From: Burkholderia sp. Bp9142
GTDB lineage: Bacteria > Pseudomonadota > Gammaproteobacteria > Burkholderiales > Burkholderiaceae
Direction of reading: 5' to 3'
Assembly (NCBI RefSeq): GCF_003853415.1
Contig: NZ_QTPP01000050.1
Span: 1-58,792 of the forward strand
DNA length: 58,792 nt
Positions 8,915 through 16,659 of the stretch are shown here, in pieces (the first letter of the stretch is position 1; every line of letters begins with the position of its first letter). The notes below the pieces were generated by a model. That model was given only the letters and a program-made list of their open reading frames with translations. It was not told the origin of the DNA and made no database searches. The position numbers were made by a program, and so were the translations under genes.

Positions 8915-9388
8915 TCAGGCTTCCACGGGCATCGCACTCGTGCACTTGATTTCATCGAGGCACACGCTCGAATGCACGCCGCTCACGCCGGGAATGCGCA
9001 TCAGCGTTTCGAGCAGGAACGTGGAGAGCCCCTTCAGGTCGTGCGCGACGACCTTCAGCACGTAGTCGATATCGCCCGTGACCGAGAAACATTCCTGGAT
9101 CTGCGCGAGATCCGACACGAGCTTCTGGAACTTCGACAAGTCGCGGATATGCCCGCGCTCCATCGTCACGTGCACGAACGCAGTGACGCCGAACCCGAGC
9201 GTATCGGGGCACAACCGGGTTTCGTAGCGGCGGATCGCGCCGATCTCCTCCAGCCGGCGGTGGCGCCGCAGCGTCTGCGCAGGCGACAGGCCGACGGCCT
9301 TCGCCAGGTCGAGGTTCGACGCGCGGCCGTTCTCCTGCAGCACCGACAGCAAGTGGCGATCGATGCGGTCGAGAACCGGTTCAGGCAT
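8915..9388 (-). CDS. Lrp/AsnC-family transcriptional regulator
   Basis: The 157-residue protein has an N-terminal winged helix-turn-helix (DRIDRHLLSVLQENGRASN, then KAVGLSPAQTLRRHRRLEE) and a C-terminal RAM ligand-binding domain (CFSVTGDIDYVLKVVAHDL). Proteins of this type sense amino acids and often control adjacent transport genes. It is divergent from the aromatic amino acid permease and aminotransferase, so control of that pair is a fair inference. The start at 9388 gives the canonical domain length. Confidence 0.9.
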   Translation of the reverse strand: MPEPVLDRIDRHLLSVLQENGRASNLDLAKAVGLSPAQTLRRHRRLEEIGAIRRYETRLCPDTLGFGVTAFVHVTMERGHIRDLSKFQKLVSDLAQIQECFSVTGDIDYVLKVVAHDLKGLSTFLLETLMRIPGVSGVHSSVCLDEIKCTSAMPVEA

Positions 9389-9707
9389 TTTTGTTTCCTC
9401 ATTTGTCTCCTGGATGCAATCTTATCTCATAATGTAGGGTTTGCATGAGCGGGTTACGCAACCCGATTTCGCCGCCGCGACGCTAAACTGACGCCGGATT
9501 TTCGTGTGCGTCCGCGGCAATGCGGGCGAGGGCGACGGCCGGCGGCCGGTCTGGCGGGCCTGCCGACCGGAATCGGGCGTTGCCGCGCGAAGATTGCAGT
9601 CCCCAACCCGGCGGCTCCACGAACGGCCGCCGGCACAGCAAAACAGCGCCCGGCACACCGAGGCGCGCCGCACCGCTTCCGGCGGAGGCGGGCAGAATGG
9701 AGAAGAC
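9389..9707. promoter_or_regulatory. Divergent region between lrp-like gene and aroP, with small palindrome
   Basis: The gap contains an AT-rich patch around 9420-9440 (CTTATCTCATAATG) suited to a promoter or Lrp-type site, and a perfect inverted repeat CGGGTT-ACGC-AACCCG at 9450-9465. The part nearest aroP (about 9500-9700) is GC-rich and holds nothing I recognise. No gene is supported. Confidence 0.35.
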
Positions 9708-11093
9708 ATGGTTTCTGGAAACGAGAAGGACGGCCTGAAGCGGGGGCTGAAGAACCGGCACATCCAGCTGATCGCGCTCGGTGGCGCGCTCGGCACGGGG
9801 CTGTTCCTCGGCATCGCGCAGACGATCAGGATGGCCGGCCCGTCCGTGCTGCTCGGCTACGCGGTGGCCGGCGTCGTCGCGTTCTTCATCATGCGCCAGC
9901 TCGGCGAGATGGTCGTCGACGAGCCGGTCGCCGGCTCGTTCAGCTACTTCGCCGACAAGTACGTCGGTCACTTCACCGGCTTCCTGTCCGGCTGGAACTA
10001 CTGGGTGCTGTACATCCTCGTCAGCATGGCCGAGCTGTCGGCCGTCGGCATCTACGTGCAGTACTGGTGGCCCGGCGTGCCGACCTGGGTGTCGGCGCTG
10101 GTGTTCTTCGTCGCGATCAACCTCCTCAACCTGGCGAGCGTGAAGTCGTACGGCGAGACGGAGTTCTGGTTCTCGATCATCAAGGTCGCCGCGATCGTCG
10201 GGATGATCGGCTTCGGCGGCTGGCTGCTCGCGAGCGGCCATGCGGGGCCGGAAGCGAGCATCGCGAACCTGTGGCAGCACGGCGGCTTCTTCCCGAACGG
10301 CGTATCCGGGCTCGTGATGTCGATGGCGGCGATCATGTTCTCGTTCGGCGGCCTGGAGCTGATCGGCATCACCGCGGCCGAGGCCGACGATCCGAAGCGC
10401 AGCATTCCGCGCGCGACCAACCAGGTGATCTACCGGATCCTGATTTTCTACATCGGCGCGCTGGCGGTGCTGCTGTCGCTGTATCCGTGGGAGAAGGTCG
10501 TCACCGGCGGCAGCCCGTTCGTGCTGATCTTCCACGCGCTGAGCAGCAACCTGGTCGCGAACGTGCTGAACGTGGTCGTGCTGACGGCCGCGCTGTCGGT
10601 CTACAACAGCGGCGTGTACAGCAACAGCCGGATGCTGTTCGGCCTCGCGAAGCAGGGCAACGCGCCGAAGGTGCTGTGCTCGGTGAACAAGCGCGGTATT
10701 CCGCTCGCCGCGCTCGGCGCGTCGGCGCTCGCGACCGGCGCGTGCGTGCTGGTCAACTACTTCATGCCGGGCAAGGCGTTCGAGGTGCTGATGGGCCTCG
10801 TCGTGTCGGCGCTGATCATCAACTGGGCGATGATCACGCTGATCCACCTGAAGTTCCGCCAGGCCAAGCGCATCGCGGCAGAGCAGACTTCCTTCCGCAG
10901 TCTGGGCTATCCTTTCACGAATTACCTGTGCCTGGCGTTCATGGCCGGCATTCTCGTCGTGATGTACCTGACACCGGATCTCCGCCTGTCGGTGTACCTG
11001 ATCCCCGTATGGCTCGCGGTGCTCGCGATCGGGTATCGCTTCCGTCAGAAGAATGCGGACTACGCGATGCGCGAGGGCGCGTCCGCCCGCTGA
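9708..11093 (+). CDS. aroP: Aromatic amino acid permease (AroP/PheP type)
   Basis: The 461-residue protein has twelve hydrophobic segments and the amino acid-polyamine permease signature GLKNRHIQLIALGGALGTGL at residues 11-30. Blocks such as IYVQYWWPGVPTW, MFSFGGLELIGITAAEADDP and SVYNSGVYSNSRMLFG closely resemble enterobacterial PheP and AroP. It should import phenylalanine, tyrosine or tryptophan by proton symport. I chose the ATG at 9708 because it gives the family length and begins 10 residues before the signature. It probably forms an operon with the aminotransferase that starts 43 bp downstream. Confidence 0.9.
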   Translation: MVSGNEKDGLKRGLKNRHIQLIALGGALGTGLFLGIAQTIRMAGPSVLLGYAVAGVVAFFIMRQLGEMVVDEPVAGSFSYFADKYVGHFTGFLSGWNYWVLYILVSMAELSAVGIYVQYWWPGVPTWVSALVFFVAINLLNLASVKSYGETEFWFSIIKVAAIVGMIGFGGWLLASGHAGPEASIANLWQHGGFFPNGVSGLVMSMAAIMFSFGGLELIGITAAEADDPKRSIPRATNQVIYRILIFYIGALAVLLSLYPWEKVVTGGSPFVLIFHALSSNLVANVLNVVVLTAALSVYNSGVYSNSRMLFGLAKQGNAPKVLCSVNKRGIPLAALGASALATGACVLVNYFMPGKAFEVLMGLVVSALIINWAMITLIHLKFRQAKRIAAEQTSFRSLGYPFTNYLCLAFMAGILVVMYLTPDLRLSVYLIPVWLAVLAIGYRFRQKNADYAMREGASAR

Positions 11094-11136
11094 CACAGGC
11101 AACACGACCCTTCTCCCAAACGAGACCGACATAGCC

Positions 11137-12339
11137 ATGTTCGAACACATCGACGCGTACCCGGGCGATCCGATCCTGACGCTCAACGAGAACTTCCAGA
11201 AAGATCCGCGCGATCAGAAGGTCAACCTGAGCATCGGCATCTATTTCGATGCCGAAGGCCGGATTCCCGTGATGGGCGCCGTGCGCGAAGCCGAAATCGC
11301 GCTGCAGCGCGACCTCGGCCCGAAGCCCTACCTGCCGATGATCGGCCTCGCCGCGTATCGCGATGCCGTGCAGGCGCTCGTGTTCGGCGCCGATCACCCG
11401 GCGCGCGCGGCCGGCCGCATCGCGACCGTGCAGACGCTCGGCGGCTCCGGCGCACTGAAGGTGGGCGCCGATTTCCTGAAGCGCTACTTCCCGGACGCAC
11501 AGGTGTGGCTCAGCGCCCCGAGCTGGGAAAACCACCGCTTCATCTTCGAGCGCGCGGGCTTCACGGTGAACACGTACCCGTACTATGACGAAGCGACGGG
11601 CGGCCTGAAGTTCGACGCGATGCTCGCGGCGATCGATGCGCTGCCGGCGCGCAGCATCGTGCTGCTGCACGCGTGCTGCCATAACCCGACCGGCGTCGAT
11701 CTCGACGAAGGCCAGTGGGAGAAGCTGATCGACGTGATCGAGGCGCGCGGGCTGCTGCCGTTCGTCGACATGGCGTACCAGGGCTTCGGCGCGGGTCTCG
11801 ACGCGGATGCGTTCGCGGTGCGCGAGCTGGCCCGCCGCGGCGTGCCGGCGCTCGTCGCGAACTCGTTCTCGAAGAACTTCTCGCTGTACGGCGAGCGCGT
11901 CGGCGGCCTGAGCGTCGTCTGCGAGGATGCGGCCGCGGCCGAGCGCGTGCTGGGCCAGCTGGCCGGCGCGGTGCGCTCGAACTACAGCAACCCGCAGACC
12001 TACGGCGCGAAGGTCGTGGCGGCCGTGCTCGGCACGCCCGCGCTGCGCAAGCAGTGGGAGGAAGAGCTCGCCGCGATGTGCCGCCGCATCGCGCGGATGC
12101 GCCAGTCGATCCACGACGGCCTGCGCGACCACGTCAGCGGTGAAGCACTCACGCGCTACGTGAAGCAGCGCGGGATGTTCACGTACACGGGCCTGACCGA
12201 ATCGCAGGTCGACGCGCTGCGTGACGTGCACGGCGTCTACATCCTGCGTTCGGGCCGCATGTGCGTCGCGGGCCTGAACGATTCGAACGTCGGCATCGTC
12301 GCGGATGCAATCGGCAAGGTGCTGAAGAGCGGCGTCTGA
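11137..12339 (+). CDS. tyrB: Aromatic amino acid aminotransferase (TyrB-like, class I)
   Basis: The 400-residue PLP enzyme starts MFEHIDAYPGDPIL, a typical TyrB/AspC beginning. It has the PLP-binding lysine in NSFSKNFSLYGERVG, the cofactor aspartate region in LPFVDMAYQGFG and the substrate arginine in the C-terminal LRSGRMCVAGLN. It exchanges amino groups between aromatic amino acids (or aspartate) and 2-oxoglutarate. It follows the aromatic permease, which favours a catabolic or salvage role feeding 4-hydroxyphenylpyruvate and phenylpyruvate; an HPPD-like gene lies 41 kb away in the window. A strong terminator follows. Confidence 0.92.
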   Translation: MFEHIDAYPGDPILTLNENFQKDPRDQKVNLSIGIYFDAEGRIPVMGAVREAEIALQRDLGPKPYLPMIGLAAYRDAVQALVFGADHPARAAGRIATVQTLGGSGALKVGADFLKRYFPDAQVWLSAPSWENHRFIFERAGFTVNTYPYYDEATGGLKFDAMLAAIDALPARSIVLLHACCHNPTGVDLDEGQWEKLIDVIEARGLLPFVDMAYQGFGAGLDADAFAVRELARRGVPALVANSFSKNFSLYGERVGGLSVVCEDAAAAERVLGQLAGAVRSNYSNPQTYGAKVVAAVLGTPALRKQWEEELAAMCRRIARMRQSIHDGLRDHVSGEALTRYVKQRGMFTYTGLTESQVDALRDVHGVYILRSGRMCVAGLNDSNVGIVADAIGKVLKSGV

Positions 12340-12374
12340 CCGGCGCGCCTCCGGGCGCCCGGGCGCATCGCCGA

Positions 12375-12412
12375 AACCGGCTGTCCCCCCCGTGGAGGCA
12401 GCCGGTTTTTTG
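12375..12412 (+). terminator. Rho-independent terminator after tyrB
   Basis: AACCGGCTG (12375-12383) pairs with CAGCCGGTT (12399-12407) and is followed by a run of T (12406-12411). It lies 36 bp after the tyrB stop. Confidence 0.9.
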
Positions 12413-12469
12413 TTGCGCGGCGGCGGGGCGGCGGTACGATGGGGAATCGAACGCATACGAAGGAGCGGC

Positions 12470-12868
12470 ATGGCTATTCGAATCGTACGGCTCGGCACGC
12501 CGCGCGCGGCCGGCGAGGGCCTGAGGATCGGCACGGTGCGGCGGCCGCCGCGCGGCGTACCCAAGGCGGAATTCGCGTCGCGCAACTACTATGATGTATG
12601 GCTGCCGACGCTGTCGCCGAGCCCCGAGCTCGTCGCGCAGGCGCTGGCTGCCGAGACCGACGCCGAGTGGCGCGCGTTCACGCGCCACTTCCGCGCGGAG
12701 ATGGCGCATGGCGACGCGCCGAAGGTGCTCGACCTGCTCGCCGCGCTGTCGGCGACGAGCGCGTTCTCGATCGGCTGCTACTGCGAGGACGAGCGCCGCT
12801 GCCATCGCAGCGTGCTGCGCGAGCTGCTGGCGGAGCGCGGTGCGGCGATCGACGCGGACGCAGGCTGA
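12470..12868 (+). CDS. DUF488 family protein
   Basis: The 132-residue protein has the DUF488 pattern: an N-terminal RIVRLGTPR strand, a central AEFASRNYYDVWLPTLSPS stretch, and a Cys-rich C-terminal block SIGCYCEDERRCHRSVL. The family is widespread and of unknown biochemical function. The ATG at 12470 follows a strong ribosome site (AAGGAG at 12460-12465). It is a single gene placed between the tyrB terminator and the FNR-type promoter. Confidence 0.8.
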   Translation: MAIRIVRLGTPRAAGEGLRIGTVRRPPRGVPKAEFASRNYYDVWLPTLSPSPELVAQALAAETDAEWRAFTRHFRAEMAHGDAPKVLDLLAALSATSAFSIGCYCEDERRCHRSVLRELLAERGAAIDADAG

Positions 12869-12920
12869 GCGCCGTCCTGCCGTGCGACGGGGCGCCGCGT
12901 CGTGCGGCGCAGCGAACCGG

Positions 12921-12961
12921 TTGACGTGGGTCAAGCGTGCGGTGGCGCGCGCCGCTATGCT
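12921..12961 (+). promoter_or_regulatory. FNR/ANR-type box and class II promoter
   Basis: TTGAC-GTGG-GTCAA at 12921-12934 matches the FNR/ANR dyad TTGAT-N4-ATCAA with one change in each half. A TATGCT -10 element starts 28.5 bp from its centre (12956-12961), which places the box near -41.5, the class II position of FNR-activated promoters. It drives the small operon from 12999. The same box-to--10 spacing and the same TATGCT occur at 30766-30806. Confidence 0.75.
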
Positions 12962-12998
12962 CATGTCATGAATCGTCCCGACGATGACAGGCGGACAC

Positions 12999-13274
12999 AT
13001 GCAGATAGTCTTTCCACCGGAACCGCCCGAATACTGCGCGCGCGATCTGGTCGTCGCGTTTTCGGCGCTGGTCGACGGCCGCTGCGTGCAGTGCGCGATC
13101 ACGGCCGAAGCGCTGGAAGACCATTTCGGTGCGCCGTCGCTGCTCGAACGGGATTTGCTGCATGCGTTCGAAACGCACCGGCCGGCGATCGAGGCGAAGG
13201 CACGACGGATGCTCGACGAAATCGGCGGCCGGCCGGTGTTGCTGCACAGCGGTCACTTCCGGATGGACGACTGA
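12999..13274 (+). CDS. DUF1488 family protein
   Basis: The 91-residue protein (MQIVFPPEPPEYCAR...) has the DUF1488 layout: a short strand, then VAFSALVDGRCVQCAITAEALEDHFG, then a helical tail with ETHRPAIEAKARRMLDE. The function is unknown. I prefer the ATG at 12999, which has AGGCGGA just upstream, over the in-frame ATG at 12984. It is the first gene behind the FNR-type promoter and is followed after 16 bp by another small gene. Confidence 0.75.
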   Translation: MQIVFPPEPPEYCARDLVVAFSALVDGRCVQCAITAEALEDHFGAPSLLERDLLHAFETHRPAIEAKARRMLDEIGGRPVLLHSGHFRMDD

Positions 13275-13290
13275 TACCGCAGGAGGATGC

Positions 13291-13530
13291 ATGACACTGC
13301 AAGGCACGATTCATGAGCGCGACTGGTCGGTCGAAGTCGAGACGCGGCCGTGCGAATCCGGCGAGTTCCGCTGCCGCGTGTCGGTCGAGCACGGCACGGG
13401 CGCGGCGCGCTTTCATCATACGTTCGAGCACAGTCACGCGTATCCGACCGAGCACGAGGCTGCGATCGAAGGGCTGCGGGCCGGAATGACGTGGATCGAA
13501 ATGAAGACGTCGCAGACATTCAGCGTGTGA
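13291..13530 (+). CDS. Small hypothetical protein, second gene of the FNR-type operon
   Basis: The 79-residue product begins MTLQGTIHERDWSVEVE and ends LRAGMTWIEMKTSQTFSV. It has no signal peptide or membrane segment and looks like a small alpha/beta protein. I do not recognise a named family. The start is supported by an excellent ribosome site (AGGAGG at 13281-13286) and by its position directly after DUF1488, so it is very probably cotranscribed. Confidence 0.7.
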   Translation: MTLQGTIHERDWSVEVETRPCESGEFRCRVSVEHGTGAARFHHTFEHSHAYPTEHEAAIEGLRAGMTWIEMKTSQTFSV

Positions 13531-13691
13531 ACCGCATCGTGCCGATGGAGGCACGGATGCACTGCCGCCAGGGCAATCACCGCCGCGGCCGTCATCGCGC
13601 TGCGTGCTGGAGGAATGCGCCGCGCGTAGGACAGAGACACACAGGGACAGGCACGCGGTCGGCGAGTGGCGACCCCGTCAGGAGGAGCGCC

Positions 13692-14030
13692 ATGGGCGTG
13701 GGCATGCAGATCGTCTGCGTCGGATTCGCGGGTTCCGCCGCGCTGGAAGCAGAAGCGGGAGTGCAACTGGTGCGGCTGGAACGATTCCGCGCGCGGCTGG
13801 AAGATTGCCGTCTGCTGATCGAGTCGCACGCGAGCGTTGACGGCAGCCGCACTTACGACGTGCTGCTCGAACTGCTGATGCGCGATCGCGCGCCGGCATC
13901 GCTGCCGTGCAGCACGGGCGACGACGTGATCGAGGCGATGGGCCGCGCGTTCGCGCAGGCCGAGCGGGTGCTGTCCGCGTGGCGGGCGGGCGAACCTGAA
14001 GCGGTCGCGACGCGCGCCACCGCGCAATGA
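13692..14030 (+). CDS. Small protein resembling HPF/RaiA ribosome-hibernation factors
   Basis: The 112-residue product has the predicted order strand-helix-strand-strand-helix. MQIVCVGFAG is followed by a long helix ending VRLERFRARLEDCRLLIESH, then a YDVLLELLMRD strand and a final helix TGDDVIEAMGRAFAQAERVLSAW. This is the layout of the sigma-54 modulation protein/S30EA (HPF, RaiA) fold, in which CRLLIE and the tail helix have counterparts. The resemblance is by eye and the typical basic surface is weak, so the function is inferred. A GGAGGAG ribosome site precedes the ATG at 13692. It is third behind the FNR-type promoter, after a 161-bp gap, and convergent with fnr. Confidence 0.45.
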   Translation: MGVGMQIVCVGFAGSAALEAEAGVQLVRLERFRARLEDCRLLIESHASVDGSRTYDVLLELLMRDRAPASLPCSTGDDVIEAMGRAFAQAERVLSAWRAGEPEAVATRATAQ

Positions 14031-14048
14031 TGGGCGCCGCGCCGTGCG

Positions 14049-14828
14049 TCAGACCTGCGCGAGCGCCTGCGCGTCGATGATCCGCACGCGCTTGCCGCGC
14101 GTTTCGACGAGCGAATCCCGATGGAACCGCGAGAACATCCGGCTGACGGTCTCGAGCTTCATGCCGAGATAGCAGCCGATCTCCTCGCGCGTCATCCGCA
14201 GGTTGAATTCCGATGCCGAATAGCCGCGCGCCTCGAAGCGCGACGACAGGTTCAGCAGGAAATGCGCGACCCGCTGTTCCGCCGACATCGTGCCGAGCAG
14301 CAGCATCTGGCTCGATTCACGAACGATCTCGCTGCTCAGCATCTGGTAGAGGAAATGCTGCATCGGCTTCATCTCACGGCACGCCGCCTCGAGCGCGCCG
14401 AACGGGATGACGCACACGACGCTGTCCTCGAGCGCGATCGCGTCGCAGCAGTGCTGGCCGCCGCCGATGCCGTCCATGCCGAGCGTTTCGCCGGCGATCT
14501 GGAAGCCGGTCACGTGCTCGCGGCCGTCGCGATGCATCATCACCGTCTTGAACGAGCCCGCGCGCACCGCGTAGAAGCTGTGGAACGGATCGTCGGTGCG
14601 GAACAGCGCGTCGCCCTGGCGAACCTGGCGCGTCGAGCAGATGATCGCGTCCAGTCGGCCGTACTCGGCGGCGGTCAGTTGCGGCGGCAGGCACAGCGAG
14701 CGCATCAGGCAAGCCGAACAGCGCGCGGCGGGTTGTTTCGCGCCGTCGTTGCGTGGGACCGCGGGAAGCGGAATCGTTGGCCGAGGCGCGACGGATGGGG
14801 CGGCGGCGCAGGCGGTGGCTGTGGACAT
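14049..14828 (-). CDS. fnr: FNR-type oxygen-responsive Crp/Fnr regulator
   Basis: The 259-residue protein has the FNR iron-sulphur motif C-x2-C-x5-C near the N-terminus (Cys37, Cys40, Cys46 in CSACLMRSLC) and a further cysteine in VVCVIPF, equivalent to Cys122 of E. coli FNR. A cyclic-nucleotide-type beta roll follows, then a helix-turn-helix with ETVSR, the recognition residues that read TTGAT. This argues for a genuine [4Fe-4S] oxygen sensor. It lies 17 bp downstream of a single-domain response regulator on the same strand, so the two are likely cotranscribed. TTGAC/TTGAT dyads occur in front of neighbouring stress genes. Confidence 0.92.
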   Translation of the reverse strand: MSTATACAAAPSVAPRPTIPLPAVPRNDGAKQPAARCSACLMRSLCLPPQLTAAEYGRLDAIICSTRQVRQGDALFRTDDPFHSFYAVRAGSFKTVMMHRDGREHVTGFQIAGETLGMDGIGGGQHCCDAIALEDSVVCVIPFGALEAACREMKPMQHFLYQMLSSEIVRESSQMLLLGTMSAEQRVAHFLLNLSSRFEARGYSASEFNLRMTREEIGCYLGMKLETVSRMFSRFHRDSLVETRGKRVRIIDAQALAQV

Positions 14829-14845
14829 GAGTCACTCCGGCTCGG

Positions 14846-15253
14846 TCAGGGGTGATGCGCGCGAGCGTGCACCAGGGATTCGATGACGTGGCACGCGGCG
14901 TCGAATTCGACGGTCTTGTCGAAGAAGTAGTCGGCTCCGGCCGTCGCGCATGCCTCTCTGAATGCCGGCGCCGAGTGGTTCGTCAGCACGATCGTGACGA
15001 CGCGCGGCGTGGCCTTCGACAGCATCCCGATCAGGTCGAGGCCGCTGCCGTCCGCGAGCCGCAGATCGACGAGCACGACGTCCGCGTGGCTGCTGCGGAT
15101 GTGCGTCCAGGCGTCCTGGCCGTCCTCCGCTTCGCCGACGACCGCGACACCGTCGATCGCGCCGACGAGCAGCGCAATCCGTTGCCGGACGGCAAGCGCG
15201 TGATCGACGAGAAACACCCTGAGCGCGGCGGCGGGTGACAGGCTGGCATTCAT
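14846..15253 (-). CDS. Single-domain response regulator (receiver only)
   Basis: About 135 residues that make up one receiver domain: RVFLVDHALAVRQ at the N-terminus, the phosphorylated aspartate in VVLVDLRLADGSGLDL, the threonine switch in TIVLTNHS and the conserved lysine in FFDKTVEF. No output domain follows. In the acidic pocket the usual D-D pair reads D-H, so metal binding may be altered. I chose the ATG at 15253; a TTG at 15280 would add nine residues. Ribosome sites are weak for both. It precedes fnr and has a perfect palindrome upstream. Confidence 0.8.
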   Translation of the reverse strand: MNASLSPAAALRVFLVDHALAVRQRIALLVGAIDGVAVVGEAEDGQDAWTHIRSSHADVVLVDLRLADGSGLDLIGMLSKATPRVVTIVLTNHSAPAFREACATAGADYFFDKTVEFDAACHVIESLVHARAHHP

Positions 15254-15323
15254 GCCGGCAGTATCGTGTTGTGCCGCCAAAAATGAAATCGGCCGAACTG
15301 GAAGTTTGTGTAGGCCGCTTCGG

Positions 15324-15351
15324 CGCGTTGTAGGTCGTTTCCTACAACGCG
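15324..15351. promoter_or_regulatory. Perfect 11-bp inverted repeat upstream of the receiver-fnr operon
   Basis: CGCGTTGTAGG (15324-15334) and CCTACAACGCG (15341-15351) form a perfect dyad with a 6-bp spacer. A further TGTAGG half-site lies at 15309-15314. The dyad lies about 70-100 bp before the receiver gene start, a usual place for an activator site. TGTAGG-N6-CCTACA resembles operators of NarL/FixJ-type regulators in general shape; which protein binds is unknown. Confidence 0.6.
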
Positions 15352-15457
15352 TATGGGAAAGGGATGGCGACGCCGGTGCCGCGATGCCCGGCGTGCGTGG
15401 TGCGTGGTGCGTCGTGCGGCGGGCAGTCGGTGGCTGCCGGTCGTCGCCGCGGGCGCA

Positions 15458-16393
15458 TCAGCCGCGCTGGCGCGCGTCCAGCGCATCGCGTGCCGTGCGG
15501 CACGCGGCCAGATCCCATGCGGCGCAGCCGACGCTCTTGAACAGCAGCGGCCCGCTGCGCTCGAATGCGCCGCGCAGCACGTCGGCGAGCGACGCGACCT
15601 GTTGCCAGTCGACCTGCGCGACGATCAGGTCGCCGGCCTCGTGGCGCGCGCCGGCCGGATCGTCGACGACGAGCCGGCTGTGGCGCACGGTGTCGGCGTC
15701 GATCTCGGCGGCGTCCGCGGTGAACGCGCCGACGCCGACCACGAGGCGGCCTTCGCGCGCCGCTTCGCGATAGACGGGCGTGCGGCTCGTCGTCAGCGTG
15801 ACCACGACATCGATCGCATCGGGAATCGCGTCGCCGCCGAGCGGTGCGAGCCGCGGCGCCTGCGCGCGGTGCGCGGCGCAGAACGCGGCCGCGCTGTCGG
15901 CGCGCGAGCCGCGCACGTGCAGGCGTGCGTCCGGAAAGATCGCCGCGAGCGCTTCCGCGTGATTGGCCGCCTGCTTGCCGGTGCCGATCAGCAGGATGTC
16001 GCGCGGCGCGGCGCCGTGCAGCGCCTGGATGCCGAGCGCGGTGACGGCCGCCGTGCGGCGCCCGGTGACCGTCGGGCCGTCGAGCACGAAGCGCATCTCG
16101 CCCGTGGTCGCATCGTATGCAGTGACCTGGCCGAGGATCGTCGGCAGCCCGCGCGCACCGTTGCCGGGGCACACGTTCACGAGCTTGTGGCTCGCGAGGT
16201 CGCGCGCGCTCGACGGCATCGACAGCATCACGCCGCCCGCCTGCAGCGGCACGACGAGCCGTTCGGGGCTGACGATCTCGCCGGCCGCATACTCGGCGAC
16301 GGTGTGCGTGAGCGTCGCGAGCAGCGCCGGGTAGTCGAGCAGCGCGGCCGTTTCGGCGGCATCGAAAGCGGGAATCCGGGAGTGAGCGGTCAT
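15458..16393 (-). CDS. Ornithine cyclodeaminase/mu-crystallin family ketimine reductase (probable delta1-pyrroline-2-carboxylate reductase)
   Basis: The 311-residue protein has the family's substrate-binding region (SPERLVVPLQAGGVMLSMPS, SHKLVNVCPGN) and a Rossmann domain with DILLIGTGKQAANHAEAL. Family members include ornithine cyclodeaminase, alanine dehydrogenase and the bacterial delta1-pyrroline-2-carboxylate/delta1-piperideine-2-carboxylate reductases. Here the neighbouring trans-3-hydroxyproline dehydratase makes exactly delta1-pyrroline-2-carboxylate, so reduction to L-proline with NAD(P)H is the best reading. It is divergent from the GntR regulator and shares a CTGG-N12-CCAG site with it. 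The start is the ATG at 16393. Confidence 0.82.
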   Translation of the reverse strand: MTAHSRIPAFDAAETAALLDYPALLATLTHTVAEYAAGEIVSPERLVVPLQAGGVMLSMPSSARDLASHKLVNVCPGNGARGLPTILGQVTAYDATTGEMRFVLDGPTVTGRRTAAVTALGIQALHGAAPRDILLIGTGKQAANHAEALAAIFPDARLHVRGSRADSAAAFCAAHRAQAPRLAPLGGDAIPDAIDVVVTLTTSRTPVYREAAREGRLVVGVGAFTADAAEIDADTVRHSRLVVDDPAGARHEAGDLIVAQVDWQQVASLADVLRGAFERSGPLLFKSVGCAAWDLAACRTARDALDARQRG

Positions 16394-16482
16394 CGTGTCG
16401 GTCGGTTGTGTCGGTGGGCGTGGACGACGGGCGCATGGCGCGCTCGCCACGGAAGTTGCCGGAAATCGCGCCGGCAGACAGG

Positions 16483-16502
16483 CTGGATCAAATTTATACC
16501 AG
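16483..16502. promoter_or_regulatory. Putative GntR operator 1 (CTGG-N12-CCAG)
   Basis: CTGG at 16483-16486 and CCAG at 16499-16502 flank an AT-rich centre containing AAATTT. The site lies between the divergent reductase and GntR genes. The same 20-bp architecture recurs at 17414-17433 before the solute-binding protein gene. Confidence 0.5.
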
Positions 16503-16659
16503 TTGCTGGCCGTCCGGCAAGCCGGAAAATCAAGCAGATTGCCGATTTTGGTTCTAATATCGGTCCAGATGGGCCGTCGTACAATACCGGCCCCGGTGCC
16601 GCTCCGGTATGGTGCGCACCCCGTCCCGAACCACGACCCCGACCGGGCAGGAGCCCCAG

